64,000 nucleotides of DNA from Dactylorhiza incarnata (taxonomy: Eukaryota; Streptophyta; Magnoliopsida; Asparagales; Orchidaceae): NCBI GenBank assembly GCA_033032865.1, contig JAWHQI010000277.1, positions 3,218,501-3,282,500 of the forward strand, read 5' to 3'. The translations under genes and the position numbers were made by a program. Under the pieces are notes generated by a model. It made no database searches, was not told the DNA's origin, and saw only the letters and a list, made by a program, of their open reading frames with translations. Numbering within the stretch: position 1 is the stretch's first letter; each line of letters opens with the position of its first letter. Shown piece by piece: positions 22,328 through 32,574 of the stretch.

Positions 22328-23110
22328 TTCCACCTCCAGTTAGATTAGGAGGGCGTTGAGTTCCTCCACCCCCGGTTGAGCTAAGACTCCTAGGGCGTGG
22401 ATGGATACTACCACCTCCAGTTAGATTAGGAGGGCGTTGAGTTCCTCCACCCCCGGTTGAGCTAAGACTCCTAGGGCGTGGATGGGTACTACCACCTCCA
22501 GTTGGATTAGGAGGGCGTTGAGTTCCTCCACCCCCGGTTGAGCTAAGACTCCTAGGGTGTGGATGGGTACTACCACCTCCAGTTGGATTAGGAGGGCGTT
22601 GAGTTCCTCCACCCCCGGTTGAGCTAAGACTCCTAGGGCGTGGATGGGTACTACCACCTCCAGTTGGATTAGGAGGGCGTTGAGTTCTTCCACCCCCGGT
22701 TGAGTTAAGACTCCTAGGGCGTGGAAGGGTACTACCACCTCCAGTTGGATTAGGAGGGCGTTGAGTTCCTCCACCCCCGGTTGAGCTAAGACTCCTAGGG
22801 CGTGGATGGGTACTACCACCTCCAGTTGGATTAGGAGGGCGTTGAGTTCCTCCACCCCCGGTTGAGCTAAGACTCCTAGGGCGTGGATGGGTACTACCAC
22901 CTCCAGTTGGATTAGGAGGGCGTTGAGTTCCTCCACCCCCGGTTGAGCTAAGACTCCTAGGGCGTGGATGGGTACTACTACCTCCAGTTGGATTAGGAGG
23001 GCGTTGAGTTCCTCCACCCCCGGTTGAGCTAAGACTCCCAGGACGTGGATGGGCACTACCACCTCCAGTCAGATTGGGAATGCGGCGAGCCCCTCCACCC
23101 CCGGTTGAGC
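22328..23110. repeat. ~81-bp tandem array in E2 3' region (~10 units)
   Basis: Units contain ggcgttgagttcctccaccc, ccggttgagctaagactcc and gggtactaccacctccag. Each reads as two diverged halves of the ~45-bp monomer seen elsewhere. The 434-codon antisense frame (Gly/Ser/Thr/Pro-rich) is an artefact because 81 is divisible by three. A homologous array lies at 51300..52350 in E4. Confidence 0.9.
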
Positions 23111-23690
23111 TAAGACTCCCAGGACATGGATGGGTACTTCCGCCTCCGATCGGCGATCGATTCATGTAAGGTATCACATCCTCAAGCAATAAAAGGGAAG
23201 AGTAAGCTAAGACATCCATTACAATGATTGTTGATTCATTGATAACATGTATTATTTGAGTTGTTGCTTCACCCTTACTAGTACATGCAGGATTAAAAAA
23301 CAAATGTGTGCAGAAGGTACACGGTCCCCACGAGAAGCAAAGGGAAGGAAGAAGTCCCTGGCAACCCTCACGTTCATGGGGAATAGCCACCGCTGCAAGG
23401 GGACGAGTCAGGCCGCCCGGGAGAGGGGAAGAACTCGTGCAGGATGTCGCCGGCAGAGACCCCCCCCCCCAGCTGTCTCGGAGAGCATCCGCCTCATGAA
23501 GGCGGCTCACCAGGGTTTGTGTCATTGACATCACAATCTTCCTCCGAATACTCTCGGCTTCAGCAGGGCCGGGTGGGGCAGACATCGCTGCCTTCGAATG
23601 TTCGCCTCTGTCTCTTCCTGTCACCTTTAGCTATCTTTGGGCTTCGACAAGCGAGAAGAGAGACCGGTGTGCGGGCTCTTACAAGCTGCA
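23111..23690 (+). other. Non-repetitive spacer in E2 3' region
   Basis: About 580 bases between two arrays, with no recognisable domain. Antisense and sense frames of 60-160 codons exist but have no family features. Confidence 0.4.
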
Positions 23691-24440
23691 TCCACTTCCA
23701 GTTGAGCTCTGCTCCCTGGAAGATGTTGAGGTCCCTCCATCTCAGGTCGAGTTCGACTCGCCGAGAGATGTTGAGTTCCCTCCATCTCAGGTTGAGTTCG
23801 ACTCAACTAGAGATGTTGAGTTCCCTCCATCCCAGGTTGAGTTCGACTCAGCTAGGGATGTTGAGTTCCCTCCATCTCAGGTTGAGTTCGACTCGACTAG
23901 AGATGCTGAGTTTTTCCTCCACCACAGGTCGAGGTTAATCCGACCTAAGGTGTTGAGCTTTCTCCACCTCCAGTTGAGCTTGGCTCACAGGAGGGGTGTC
24001 TAGTGGAGAAAGGTTCGTTCTCCACCTCGGGTCGAGTTTAGCTCGACTAGAGGTGTTGAGTCTTCCTCTACCTTCGGTCGAGTCTAGCTCGACCTAAGGC
24101 GTTGAGCTTTCTCCACCTCCAGTTGATCTTGGCTCACAGGAGGGGTGTCTAGTGGAGAAAGGTTCGTTCTCCACCTCGGGTCGAGTTCAGCTCGACTAGA
24201 GGTGTTGAGTCTTCCTCTACCTTCGGTCGAGCCTAGCTCGACCTAAGGCGTTGAGCTTTCTCCACCTCCAGTTGATCTTGGCTCACAGGAGGGGTGTCTA
24301 GTGGAGAAAGGTTCGTCTTCCACCTCGGGTCGAGTTCAGCTCGACTAGAGGTGTTGAGTCTCACTCCACCTTCGGTCGAGTTTAGCTCGACCTGAGGTGT
24401 TGAGCTTTCTCCACCTCCGATTGAGCTCGACTCATGGGGG
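23690..24440. repeat. 45-bp (~5 units) and 149-bp (~3.4 units) arrays in E2
   Basis: The first part (to ~23935) repeats atgttgagttccctccatct and caggttgagttcgactc every 45 bases. The second repeats a 149-base unit with three diverged monomers (ctccacctccagttgatc, ccacctcgggtcgagtt, ctaccttcggtcgag). The same 149-base unit occurs about eight times in E4. Confidence 0.88.
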
Positions 24441-24606
24441 AGTATGTGTTGGAAAAGGGTTTGCCCCTCTCGTCTCAAGGTAACTTCAGCCGAAAATCTC
24501 GGCAGAGATGTCCCGTTGGTAGATCCCTTCGTGGGTTCCCCTGAGGTCCCACCTACTCGTCAAATAGGTGGGTTGGACTTTCTTTCCGAGCTTGAGTCAA
24601 GCTCGC

Positions 24607-24621
24607 AAAGAGCGGGGATTG
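24607..24621 (+). other. E2 polypurine tract
   Basis: aaagagcggggattg directly before the 3' LTR. Shared with E1 and E4. Confidence 0.8.
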
Positions 24622-25511
24622 TGTACAACCCTCATATTTCTCGAGTCGGTGTGACCCGACCCGGATGAGGCCAAGATTACGAAGGCGACCGAGACGGGCA
24701 ATACGATCGCGTGGAGACGGTCGAAACCAATCAAGGCAAAGAGAGGCCGCGGGGGAAGCAGGGGGAGCACCCGCTCCCCCGACTCCCCTTCGGGCGAGTG
24801 GGAGGAGCCTCCCACTCGCCACTCACCCGGGCGAGTGGGAGGGACCCTCCCACTCACCGAGCGAGTGGGAGGAGCCTCCCACTCGCCGGCCACCTTGGGG
24901 GCGAGTGGGAGGGGGCCCTCCCACTCGCCACCCCCTTTGGGCGAGTGGGAGGAATGCTCCCACTCGCCCGGCACGTTGGGGGGAGGTCGGTATGACCTCC
25001 CGTGAGGGGGAAGTGGGCATCTCGAGTCCCACTCGCCCCCCCTCACGCGTTGATTGTTCATGGTCATGGTCGGACTGCGGATAGCAGAATTTTGGCTATT
25101 CGCAGTCCAATTTTGGCTATCCGCAGTCCATTTTTGGGAAAGTCTATAAATAGACCCCCATGGGCACCTTGGGAAGGGTTGGTCACTACCCCCCCCCCCC
25201 CCCCCTCGCGTGTGTCTTGTGAGCAAGCACCCCCCTCCCTTGTCGTCCTTCAGCTGACAGTGAGGTGGTTCTTAGTGCCCTCCAAGGTGCCCAGGCTCAG
25301 CATTGGCTTGGGAGGGGAAGTTCTGAGTGGGCTTCCGGGTGTGTGGTGGGACCTCCACGCTGAAGCTTAAGGGGTCTGTCTCTAGATTCTAGTTATCATC
25401 AAGTCTGAGTCTCTTAGTTCCTAGCAACCGGTCACGGGTCTAGGCTTAGGTCAAGTAAAGGTTAGTCGCAACCCCCTTTCGAACGCTGAAGCCGGGAAAC
25501 TGGTTTCAACA
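24622..25511 (+). repeat. E2 3' LTR
   Basis: TGTACAACCC...TTTCAACA, followed by the target duplication AGCCT. It has one palindromic unit more than the 5' LTR (near 24840) and a shorter C run near 25190. Confidence 0.95.
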
Positions 25512-26830
25512 AGCCTGTTACCTGGTGTTTGTACCGGAGGTTGCCGTGAGCTTGCTATTCGGCGTTAGCATCGGAGATCGTCGTTTGAATCTGAGTTTGT
25601 TGCTCGGTGTAGGCACCAGAGGTCGTCGTTCGACGTTGGTGCCGAAGGTCGTCGCTTGGTTCTAGCGTAGGGTGAGCTTGACCCGCCCTTACCGGAGATT
25701 GTTGAGATTGTCGCTTGGAGTTGGCACCAGAGGTCGTCGCTCAGCATTGATGTCGAAGGTCGACGCTCGGTTCTGGCGTAGGTGGACCTTTGTCTGCCCT
25801 TACCGGGGTTGGTGATCCTGCTCCTCGGGATCGACACTAGAGGTCGTCGCTCGGCGTTGATGTCGAAGATCGATGCTCGGTTCTGGCATAATGAGACCAT
25901 TGTCCGCTCTTACCGGTTGTGAGATTTTTACTCGGTGTCGGCACCAGAAGGTCATCACTCGGTTGAGCTCAGTGCTCGATGCGGGGGGCGCTGGAGTTCG
26001 TCACTCACTTAGGGCACAAAGGGACTTTTGTACGCTCTTATCGGTTGTAAGCTTTCCACTCAGTGTCGACACCAGAGGGTTGATGCTTGGGTGAGCTTCC
26101 TGCTCAGCACATGGGAGCTCCGAAGATCTTCACTCAATTAGGGCGTAGATGGACCTTTGTCCGCTCTTCTAGGCTGTGAGATTTCCACTCGGTGTCGGCA
26201 TTGGAGGGTTGTCGCTCAGGTGATCTTCCAGCTCGGCGCGTGGCGGCGCCGGAGATCGTCACTCAGTTAGGGCATAGAGGGACCTTTTGTCTGCTCTAAC
26301 TGGTAGTGAGATTTTCACTCGGTGTCGGCACCGGAGGGTCGTTGCTCGGGTGAGCTTCCTGCTCGGCGCGTGGGGGCGCTAGAGATCATCACTCAATTAG
26401 AGCGTAGAGGGAACTTTGTCCGCTCTTACAAGCTGTGAGCTTTCCACTAGGTGTTCGCATCGGAGGGTCATCGATCGGGTGAGCTTCCTGCTCGACGCCT
26501 AGGGGCTCCGGAGACCATCACTCAATTAGGGCGTAGCGGGACCTTTGTCTGCTCTTACCGGTTGTGAGCTTTCCACTCAGTGTCAGCACCGGAGGGTCCT
26601 CGCTCGGGTGAGCTTCCTACTCGGCGCGTGGGGGCGCCAGAGATCGTCACTCAATTAGGGCATAGAGGGATCTTTGTCCCCCTTACTAGTTGTGAGCTTT
26701 CCACTCAGTGCCGGTACCAGAGGGTCATCGCTCAGGTGAGCTTCCTGCTTGGCGCGTGGGGGACAAGAGATCGTCACTCAATTTGGGCGTAGAGGGACCT
26801 TTGTCCGCTCTTACCGATTGTTCGTTATTG
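25512..26830. repeat. ~129-bp degenerate tandem array (~10 units)
   Basis: gggacctttgtccgctctta recurs at about 26148, 26279, 26407, 26538, 26667 and 26794, giving a 127-131 base period. Other recurring pieces are actcggtgtcggcaccgg and gtgagcttcctgctcggcgc. Units before 25900 are more diverged. No coding potential. Confidence 0.85.
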
Positions 26831-26839
26831 TTTTTTGTA

Positions 26840-28420
26840 CATCTTGACGTGCTCACGAGGTGCAGGTTTGTTGGCTGGTGTTAGGGTATTTAGCCCTGTC
26901 TAACAGAGGAGCTTGGTCTTTTTTGTTGACGATGTACTGTTGCCGATCGCGAGGGGGCAGGCCCTGGCGATGGCGGGGCGTGGGATTGTTATGCCGGTGT
27001 AGGGTCATTTTGCCCTGTCTAGCAGGGAGCCCGCTTTCCCCTTCATTTTTATCAATGCACATGGTAAATTCTGCACGCACCAATGGCCTTTTGCCTCGAC
27101 AATATCACTTAGAGCGCGCGTGCATATCATTTCAAGTACACTTCAATTCTGCATAACACGCACGGTCGTGCTCCATTCCTTATCACACGGCTGCTTCGAC
27201 CGTGCGCGTTCAAGCTCGATTCCAGATCGAGAAATCTGCATTCTGCCACTGCCCGTGTGATTCCTTCTCGCACGGTTGGATTCGATTGTGCGCCATGATA
27301 ATCACACGCGTATGCGGAGTTAGCAATTATCGCACGGTCGTGCGATATTCCTTATAGCATGGACCAAATCGACCGTGTGAGTTCAGTCTGTAGAAATGTC
27401 CTGATTTTCAGAGATCTGTCGGAGCCCATGCGAAACCTTCTTGCATGGGCTGGGTTGACCATGTGTAAGTAAATCACACGAGCGCCGTATTTCTCTTAAA
27501 TTTTAATATCCACGCCGAATTCGGCGTCGAAATCCTTTATTTAATGTTTTAGTCTCGCACGGTTGACACGCACGACCGTGCGCCAGACCGTGCGAGAACA
27601 ACCTGTATCTGATTTCCTATAAAAGCTCATTTGTAGGCTGCAGTCGGGATATTTTATCTTTTTCCGCGAAAACCCTAACGGGTGGAGCTCCAGACTTAAT
27701 GTTCTCTTCTCCAAGATCTAGGGCTTTGCTCTAGGCCACCTCACATCATCCTAAGCTCTACGGAAGGAGATTCTAAGCTCAACAACATCGTCAAGCAAGG
27801 AGATCATCGCATCGGACGTGACATGATTGTCATTAGCAGAGAAGACGGGTAATGTAGGAGGTAGTGACAACCCTTTTGGACCCTGGACGATAGTTGATGA
27901 CTGCGCAAGGAACACAGAATGACGACCTGGTGATTTCCTTCCAGATCTACAACAAGCCTCTGGATTCGATTATATCTCTTGCCTTCTCTCCGCCCCATTA
28001 GATGGTTGTTATTTTCTTCCTTGTATTGATGATGAATGCACTCTAGATATATTGTCCTGAACTTCTATTTCCTATCTATAAAATCTTGGTGAACGTCAAT
28101 GAGTTGCTTGAGGTGTGACCTAATATGCTTGCAGAGAGAGAGAGAGAGAGAGTTAGTTAGAAATCTTGTGATTTGTGATCACTTTGCAATCTGCGATTGA
28201 GCTTGAAATAGCAATCGATGAGGTGCTTTCGACCCTCATTCACACTCTCTTAATCGAAGCGGTGAAGGCGACCCGCATGAGAGCGTTGTGAGCTTGGCTT
28301 AGTGAAGCCTTTGGCGAAGCGGTGATTTCGACCCGCATTTTCTTGCGTGCTCTTTTAATTTCTGTCAAACAAAACCAACAACTCAAATCAACGAATCGTT
28401 TCTCGACTTTGCAATTAGTT
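26840..28420 (+). mobile_element. Athila-like LTR / 5' leader remnant
   Basis: A U3-like part (27100-27600) holds many cacacggtcg, cgcacggtcgtgc and accgtgcgag motifs. TATAAAA follows at 27618..27624, then a leader beginning ccgcgaaaaccctaac and a (GA)n tract at 28130..28150. The layout matches an LTR with 5' leader on plus. Neither LTR boundary nor a target duplication could be fixed. Confidence 0.35.
27618..27624 (+). promoter_or_regulatory. Putative TATA box of the Athila-like remnant
   Basis: tttcctataaaagctc, downstream of the cgcacggtcgtgc cluster. The arrangement is the same as in the other LTRs. Confidence 0.4.
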
Positions 28421-28499
28421 TTCTCAAACATAAAAGCCATCCCAAGCTGTATTCCTCAAGAGACCGACACATGGGAACTCACTCTCACTTATTATTACT

Positions 28500-28860
28500 T
28501 GTATGACAGGTACACTTGTCGAGATGACATCAATTCTCCAAGTGATCATCCACGAGTCCAAATTGCTTGAGATATACAAGGTCACCCAAGGGATTGCTGC
28601 GGTGAGGCGGACCAAAACGTAGATTATAGGAGTGCTTGAAGGTGGTCCACGTCAAATTAGGGGGTCTCCTGAGCCACTTGTTCACACCATAGCTATGCTG
28701 ATTCAAAGAGGGAAGTCAACCTGATCCAATCCTCCAATGTCGTGAATTGGTTGGCGAAGAAGTGCTCACAGTGCATTGGCCAAGCCATGGGATCGCTCAT
28801 GCCGTCAAACATGGGGAAATCCAACTTCATAACGGGGAACAATGCCTTGCATGGACCGAG
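28500..28860 (-). pseudogene. Gypsy (chromovirus-like) gag fragment
   Basis: Reading minus from 28860: VMKLDFPMFDGMSDPMAW and CEHFFANQFTTLEDWIRLTS, then a TAG and a frameshift, then FKHSYNLRFGPPHRSNPLGD and LVYLKQFGLVDD. These match the capsid region of plant gypsy gag (W.x(n).F...RFGP...NP pattern). Truncated on both sides. Confidence 0.7.
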
Positions 28861-29638
28861 GTGCGTGGGAGGCGGAGGGCACGACTACAACTCTCTGATT
28901 GCAAGTGGGTGTGCGGTCTTGAGAGGGGTAAATCTCGGGGAGGACCATCTCGACCCTTCATCGACCTAACCTTCCCAATGGCGGAAGAAACAAAGGGAGT
29001 CGGGCTCGACCGAGAGAGGAAGGAAGAGGGGAGTCTTGCTCAACCCTAGCTCTAGTTAAGACTACATAATGTACGAGTAATAAATGTGCACGAAATATAA
29101 TAGTGTGAAAAAGTAAGGATACAATGCAAAATAAGATACACATCATCCCAGACACGCGTCGTCACCCCCCACATGATCCCATAAGCAGATACATAGGTCC
29201 ATATCAACTAGTCTTAATATGACACACCACTACAAAAATGCCTGAAACACTTGGATCGTGACCGAGGCATCAGCTTCTTTCTCATAGTTTGTCTCACCTC
29301 ATTTTGATCATGATAATCTCTAATAATACTTAACACAATGTAGAAAGATGACCATTGATAACCAATAGCATCCCAAAAATAACTCTTTTTCCACCAAATT
29401 TGTATATAATATCAGTGGATCAATAGCATGAGTGTGCCAAAAAAAAATCCGGATAGGGCCGCGGGTCTTGTTCAGCATCGATCGTCGCCTTTGAGTTAGG
29501 ATTCGAGACATACAATTAACAGTAATAGAATGACTCACTTCGATTTCGATCTATGTCAGCCATGCGTCGTCAACCTGATTCAAGAAGAAATTCAAGCTTT
29601 CACATGGCATTTCAACATTCTTAGTCCACCGTACATAC
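28861..29638. other. No gene or repeat recognised
   Basis: Mixed-composition DNA. Frames up to 100 codons show no family features. Confidence 0.3.
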
Positions 29639-30240
29639 TTAGTTATTAAAGGCGCAAGGCGCACCAAGGCGCAAAAGGGTCTCAGAGCCGTCAACGTCAA
29701 TTGGAACCGCATGACGATGCGCTTCTTCTATGGGGGCACACCCTGCCTCCTGCAAGGCGAGGCCTCCCTTCTCCGTCGTGTCGTCTCTCTTCAGTCTTTG
29801 CAGAAGTCCTCCGAGGTGGCCGACAATAACATAATTCTTTTCAAAGCGCAGGTGCGCGCCTGACGAAGGCAATGCGCAACCATATTCGGTTTAAATAATC
29901 AACATCAAACATCAGTTTATCTTCTTAATTAGATTTTTCATATATTCTACTCATTAATAATTCATTACTATCATTTATATCTCTTAAAAAATAGAATCAA
30001 TGTGATCACTTGCATCATAACTAAGTCTCAACGCTCGATTATGTTTCACAAACACTAAATCATACAAAAAAATATTGAGTTCTTACATTATTTCTTTCTT
30101 TATTTTGAAAAAAAAAATTTACAATAGAAATTGCACCTAGACGTGTCTTTTATGCTCCAAAGGCGCACAAAAGGTGCAAATCTCTGAGCCTGGTGAGCCT
30201 TGAGCCTTAGGCGCGCCTGAGGCGTGCCTTTAACAACTAG
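29639..30240. mobile_element. Foldback/MITE-like element (~600 bp)
   Basis: The left end ttagttattaaaggcgcaag and the reversed right end ctagttgttaaaggcacgcc are inverted copies. Both sides then carry ggcgc-rich repeats (ggcgcaccaaggcgc). The interior is AT-rich. A convincing target duplication was not found, so the superfamily is open. Confidence 0.55.
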
Positions 30241-30640
30241 GCATACATATGTACCTCAAAATATAAAGATTAATAAAACAATACATATACTTTGATCAAT
30301 AATAAATACAAGTATGCGTACATAATTACATGTATAAACATTCCGATTGAACCTCGAATTAGTTCGTCAAGATCCAAGCTCAGCCAAATTCAAGTTCGAT
30401 CCATGCTTCGCTCGTTACTGTCTCGATAAATTCGAGACCATTTACAATCTCTGAGCCCCATTCACAAATCAGCTGCGGTTCCAATTTTTTTTCAACTGGT
30501 TTAACAAAATCCAACAACTTGTATAGAATTCAAACCTGGTTATTACTCTGAACTTCTCCAAATCTTTCTCTTCCGTTGAGAACTTCTGTAACCATCAACT
30601 TCTCCAATAATCTATGCATCATCTGATAGATTACAATTCT
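30241..30640. other. Downstream region of the PPR gene; nothing recognised
   Basis: AT-rich sequence 3' of the PPR gene (which is on minus). No gene seen. Confidence 0.3.
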
Positions 30641-30797
30641 GATGAAGCTGCCAATTCTAATCCTTATTCTCATGAAGCTGCCGTTTAGAATTCAAATCCT
30701 TATTCTCATGAAGCTGCCAATTCTGATAGATTACAAACCTCTCTCTACCAGTAATGCAATTCTTAAAATCTTATTCTCATGAAGCTGCCAATTCTGA
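30641..30797. repeat. Short direct repeats in the PPR 3' untranslated region
   Basis: cttattctcatgaagctgcc, with small variants, occurs four times, each followed by aattct or gtttag. The last copy runs up to the PPR stop codon. Confidence 0.7.
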
Positions 30798-32570
30798 CTA
30801 GCTGCTTTCAACAATGCTACAACCAGAACTCTTTTGTATACAAATCTCTCTCATCATCTCCCTCATTTTCATGGCATCGTTCCATCTCTCACCCGCAGCA
30901 TATGCATTCGAGAGAAGCACATAATTCCCGCAGTTCCTGGGATCTAAATCCGCGGCCTTCTTATTTGTATACTCGGCCATTCGAAGATTTCCATGAACCT
31001 TGGAAGCTCCCAAGAGAGCCCTCCACACAACGGCATCAGGCCTCCTCAGCATTTTTCCGATGAACACGAACGCCTTGTCCAATTCGCCGGCACGACTGAG
31101 AAGATCGACAACACATCCGTAGTGCATCATCTCAGGCTCCACTCCATGAACTCCGCTCATGCTGTTGAAGTATTCAAGCCCTTCTTCGATCGAACCGGAG
31201 TGCACGCACGCGATCAAGACACCCAGAAAGGTCACTTTGTCGGGCCTAAATTCGTCCGTCGTCAGCATATTTGAAAAGACATGCAGCGCTGCGTCGGCAC
31301 AACCACCAGTTGCGAGCCCTAATATGATTGAATTCCATGTCGTCGTATCTCTCTCACTCATCTCTTCAAACACTCGGCGTGCCTCTTTAATGTGACCGCA
31401 CTTGGAGTACATGTCGATCAGGGAGTTCCCGACAAAAATGTCTGATTTTACGCCGCTCCTTAGAATGTAGCCGTGAATTGACCTCCCAGAATTTCGCGCA
31501 ATGAGATGCGCACAAGCAGAGAGCAAGCTGACGACCAAAATTTCGTCCGGCTTTATCTTGTCAGCGCTCAGCATCTGCCGGAAGAGTTCCAGCGCCTCGG
31601 AGAAACGGTTCGATTGCGAATAGCCAGCGATCATCGAGCTCCATGAGATGAGATCCCTATCGCGCATGTTATCGAACAATCGCTTCGCAGCAATCAAGTC
31701 CCCGCCCTTTGCATACGTTGCGATCATCGCATTCACCGTCATAGAATTCCGCTCTATCATTTCATCAAACACCTTGCGGGCGGAATCCACCATTCCTCGC
31801 CGGCCATAGTGGTCGATCAGAGTATTGCCAAGATATACATCTACCACTACGCAATTCTCTTCCAAATACTTCACCATCGTCTCCACCCCCGCCAAATCGC
31901 CCAATTTAGTGCAAGCGGAGATGACATTGACCATGGTGACCGAGTCAGCCCGCACCTTTTCAGCACAAATAGTTTCAAAAAGCTCCAAAGCCTCTGTATA
32001 TCTCCGCCCCTTAACACACGCAGAAATCAAAGAGTTCCACGACACCAAATCTCTCGCGCGCAAATCATCGAACACCTGGCGCGCGGAGAGAAAGTCCTTG
32101 CAGGTGGAATAGAGATGAATCAGTGAGTTGGATACGAAGGTGTCGGAGACGAAACCCATTTTCAGAGCATGAGAATGAACCCACTGACCTTCAGTGATGG
32201 AAGGAATCCTTGCGCAGGCCTTGAGCACGAATGGGAAGGTGAAGCGGTCCTGTTTGAGTCCGAGGAATTTGGAGCGGCCGTAGAGGAGAAGGGCTCCCGT
32301 CGGGGAATCACTTGGGGCGAAGGCTCTGAGCATTGTGTTGAAGACGAAGATGTTAGGGTTTTCGATTTGGTTGAAGATGTTCAGGGCGTCGGGGAGATGA
32401 GCAGGGGAGAGCGCGGTGACGGTGAGAACTTGGGAGATGTGGAAAGGGTTTCTGTGGAGCCCTGAGGCAATCAGCCGGGCGTGGAGTTGTTGCATGTCTT
32501 CTTCTTTTGGGAAAATTTCTGTGGGGGCAATAAATAGTTGTTTCTTTCCGTGGAACCCACCCTCATCCAT
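30798..32570 (-). CDS. Pentatricopeptide repeat protein, PLS class with E domain
   Basis: Intronless frame of 590 codons from ATG 32570 (MDEGGFHGKK). Tandem ~31-36 residue PPR motifs of P, L and S type are visible: NIFVFNTMLRAF, VSWNSLISACVKGRRYTEAL, FVGNSLIDMYSKCGHIKEA and others, about twelve in all. An E-type tail follows (WRALLGASKVHGN, YVLLSNAYAAGERW), ending at GCSIVESS, so there is no DYW deaminase domain. Family members bind organellar RNA and act in C-to-U editing or RNA processing; the target cannot be read from sequence. The frame also continues 51 codons upstream to 32723, but that part is sequence of the ~218-bp array and is probably untranslated. The first alternative start is MQQLHARL. 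This is the only intact host gene I can support in the window. Confidence 0.9.
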   Translation of the reverse strand: MDEGGFHGKKQLFIAPTEIFPKEEDMQQLHARLIASGLHRNPFHISQVLTVTALSPAHLPDALNIFNQIENPNIFVFNTMLRAFAPSDSPTGALLLYGRSKFLGLKQDRFTFPFVLKACARIPSITEGQWVHSHALKMGFVSDTFVSNSLIHLYSTCKDFLSARQVFDDLRARDLVSWNSLISACVKGRRYTEALELFETICAEKVRADSVTMVNVISACTKLGDLAGVETMVKYLEENCVVVDVYLGNTLIDHYGRRGMVDSARKVFDEMIERNSMTVNAMIATYAKGGDLIAAKRLFDNMRDRDLISWSSMIAGYSQSNRFSEALELFRQMLSADKIKPDEILVVSLLSACAHLIARNSGRSIHGYILRSGVKSDIFVGNSLIDMYSKCGHIKEARRVFEEMSERDTTTWNSIILGLATGGCADAALHVFSNMLTTDEFRPDKVTFLGVLIACVHSGSIEEGLEYFNSMSGVHGVEPEMMHYGCVVDLLSRAGELDKAFVFIGKMLRRPDAVVWRALLGASKVHGNLRMAEYTNKKAADLDPRNCGNYVLLSNAYAAGERWNDAMKMREMMREICIQKSSGCSIVESS

Positions 32571-32574
32571 CCTT

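Larger units (their letters stand above)
17945..25511 (+). mobile_element. LTR retrotransposon E2 (Ty3/gypsy, Tat-like, pol only)
   Basis: Complete element flanked by AGCCT (17940..17944 and 25512..25516). Order on plus: 5' LTR 17945..18814, primer binding site 18818..18835, pol 18870..22202, satellite arrays 22328..24440, polypurine tract 24607..24621, 3' LTR 24622..25511. The LTRs are nearly identical apart from a ~30-bp palindromic insertion and homopolymer lengths, so insertion is recent. Gag and protease are missing: the first codons after the gag start join directly to the region just before reverse transcriptase. Confidence 0.95.

Noticed and set aside
22320..23624. 434-codon minus-strand frame with 27-residue repeats
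   Set aside because: Antisense to E2 and created by an array whose period is divisible by three. The homologous E4 array does not keep it open.
22328..24440. Regular repeats considered as a CRISPR array
   Set aside because: Units are contiguous with no unique spacers, and the context is a plant retrotransposon.
28747..29049. 100-codon plus-strand frame
   Set aside because: Opposite to the gag fragment on minus; no protein features.
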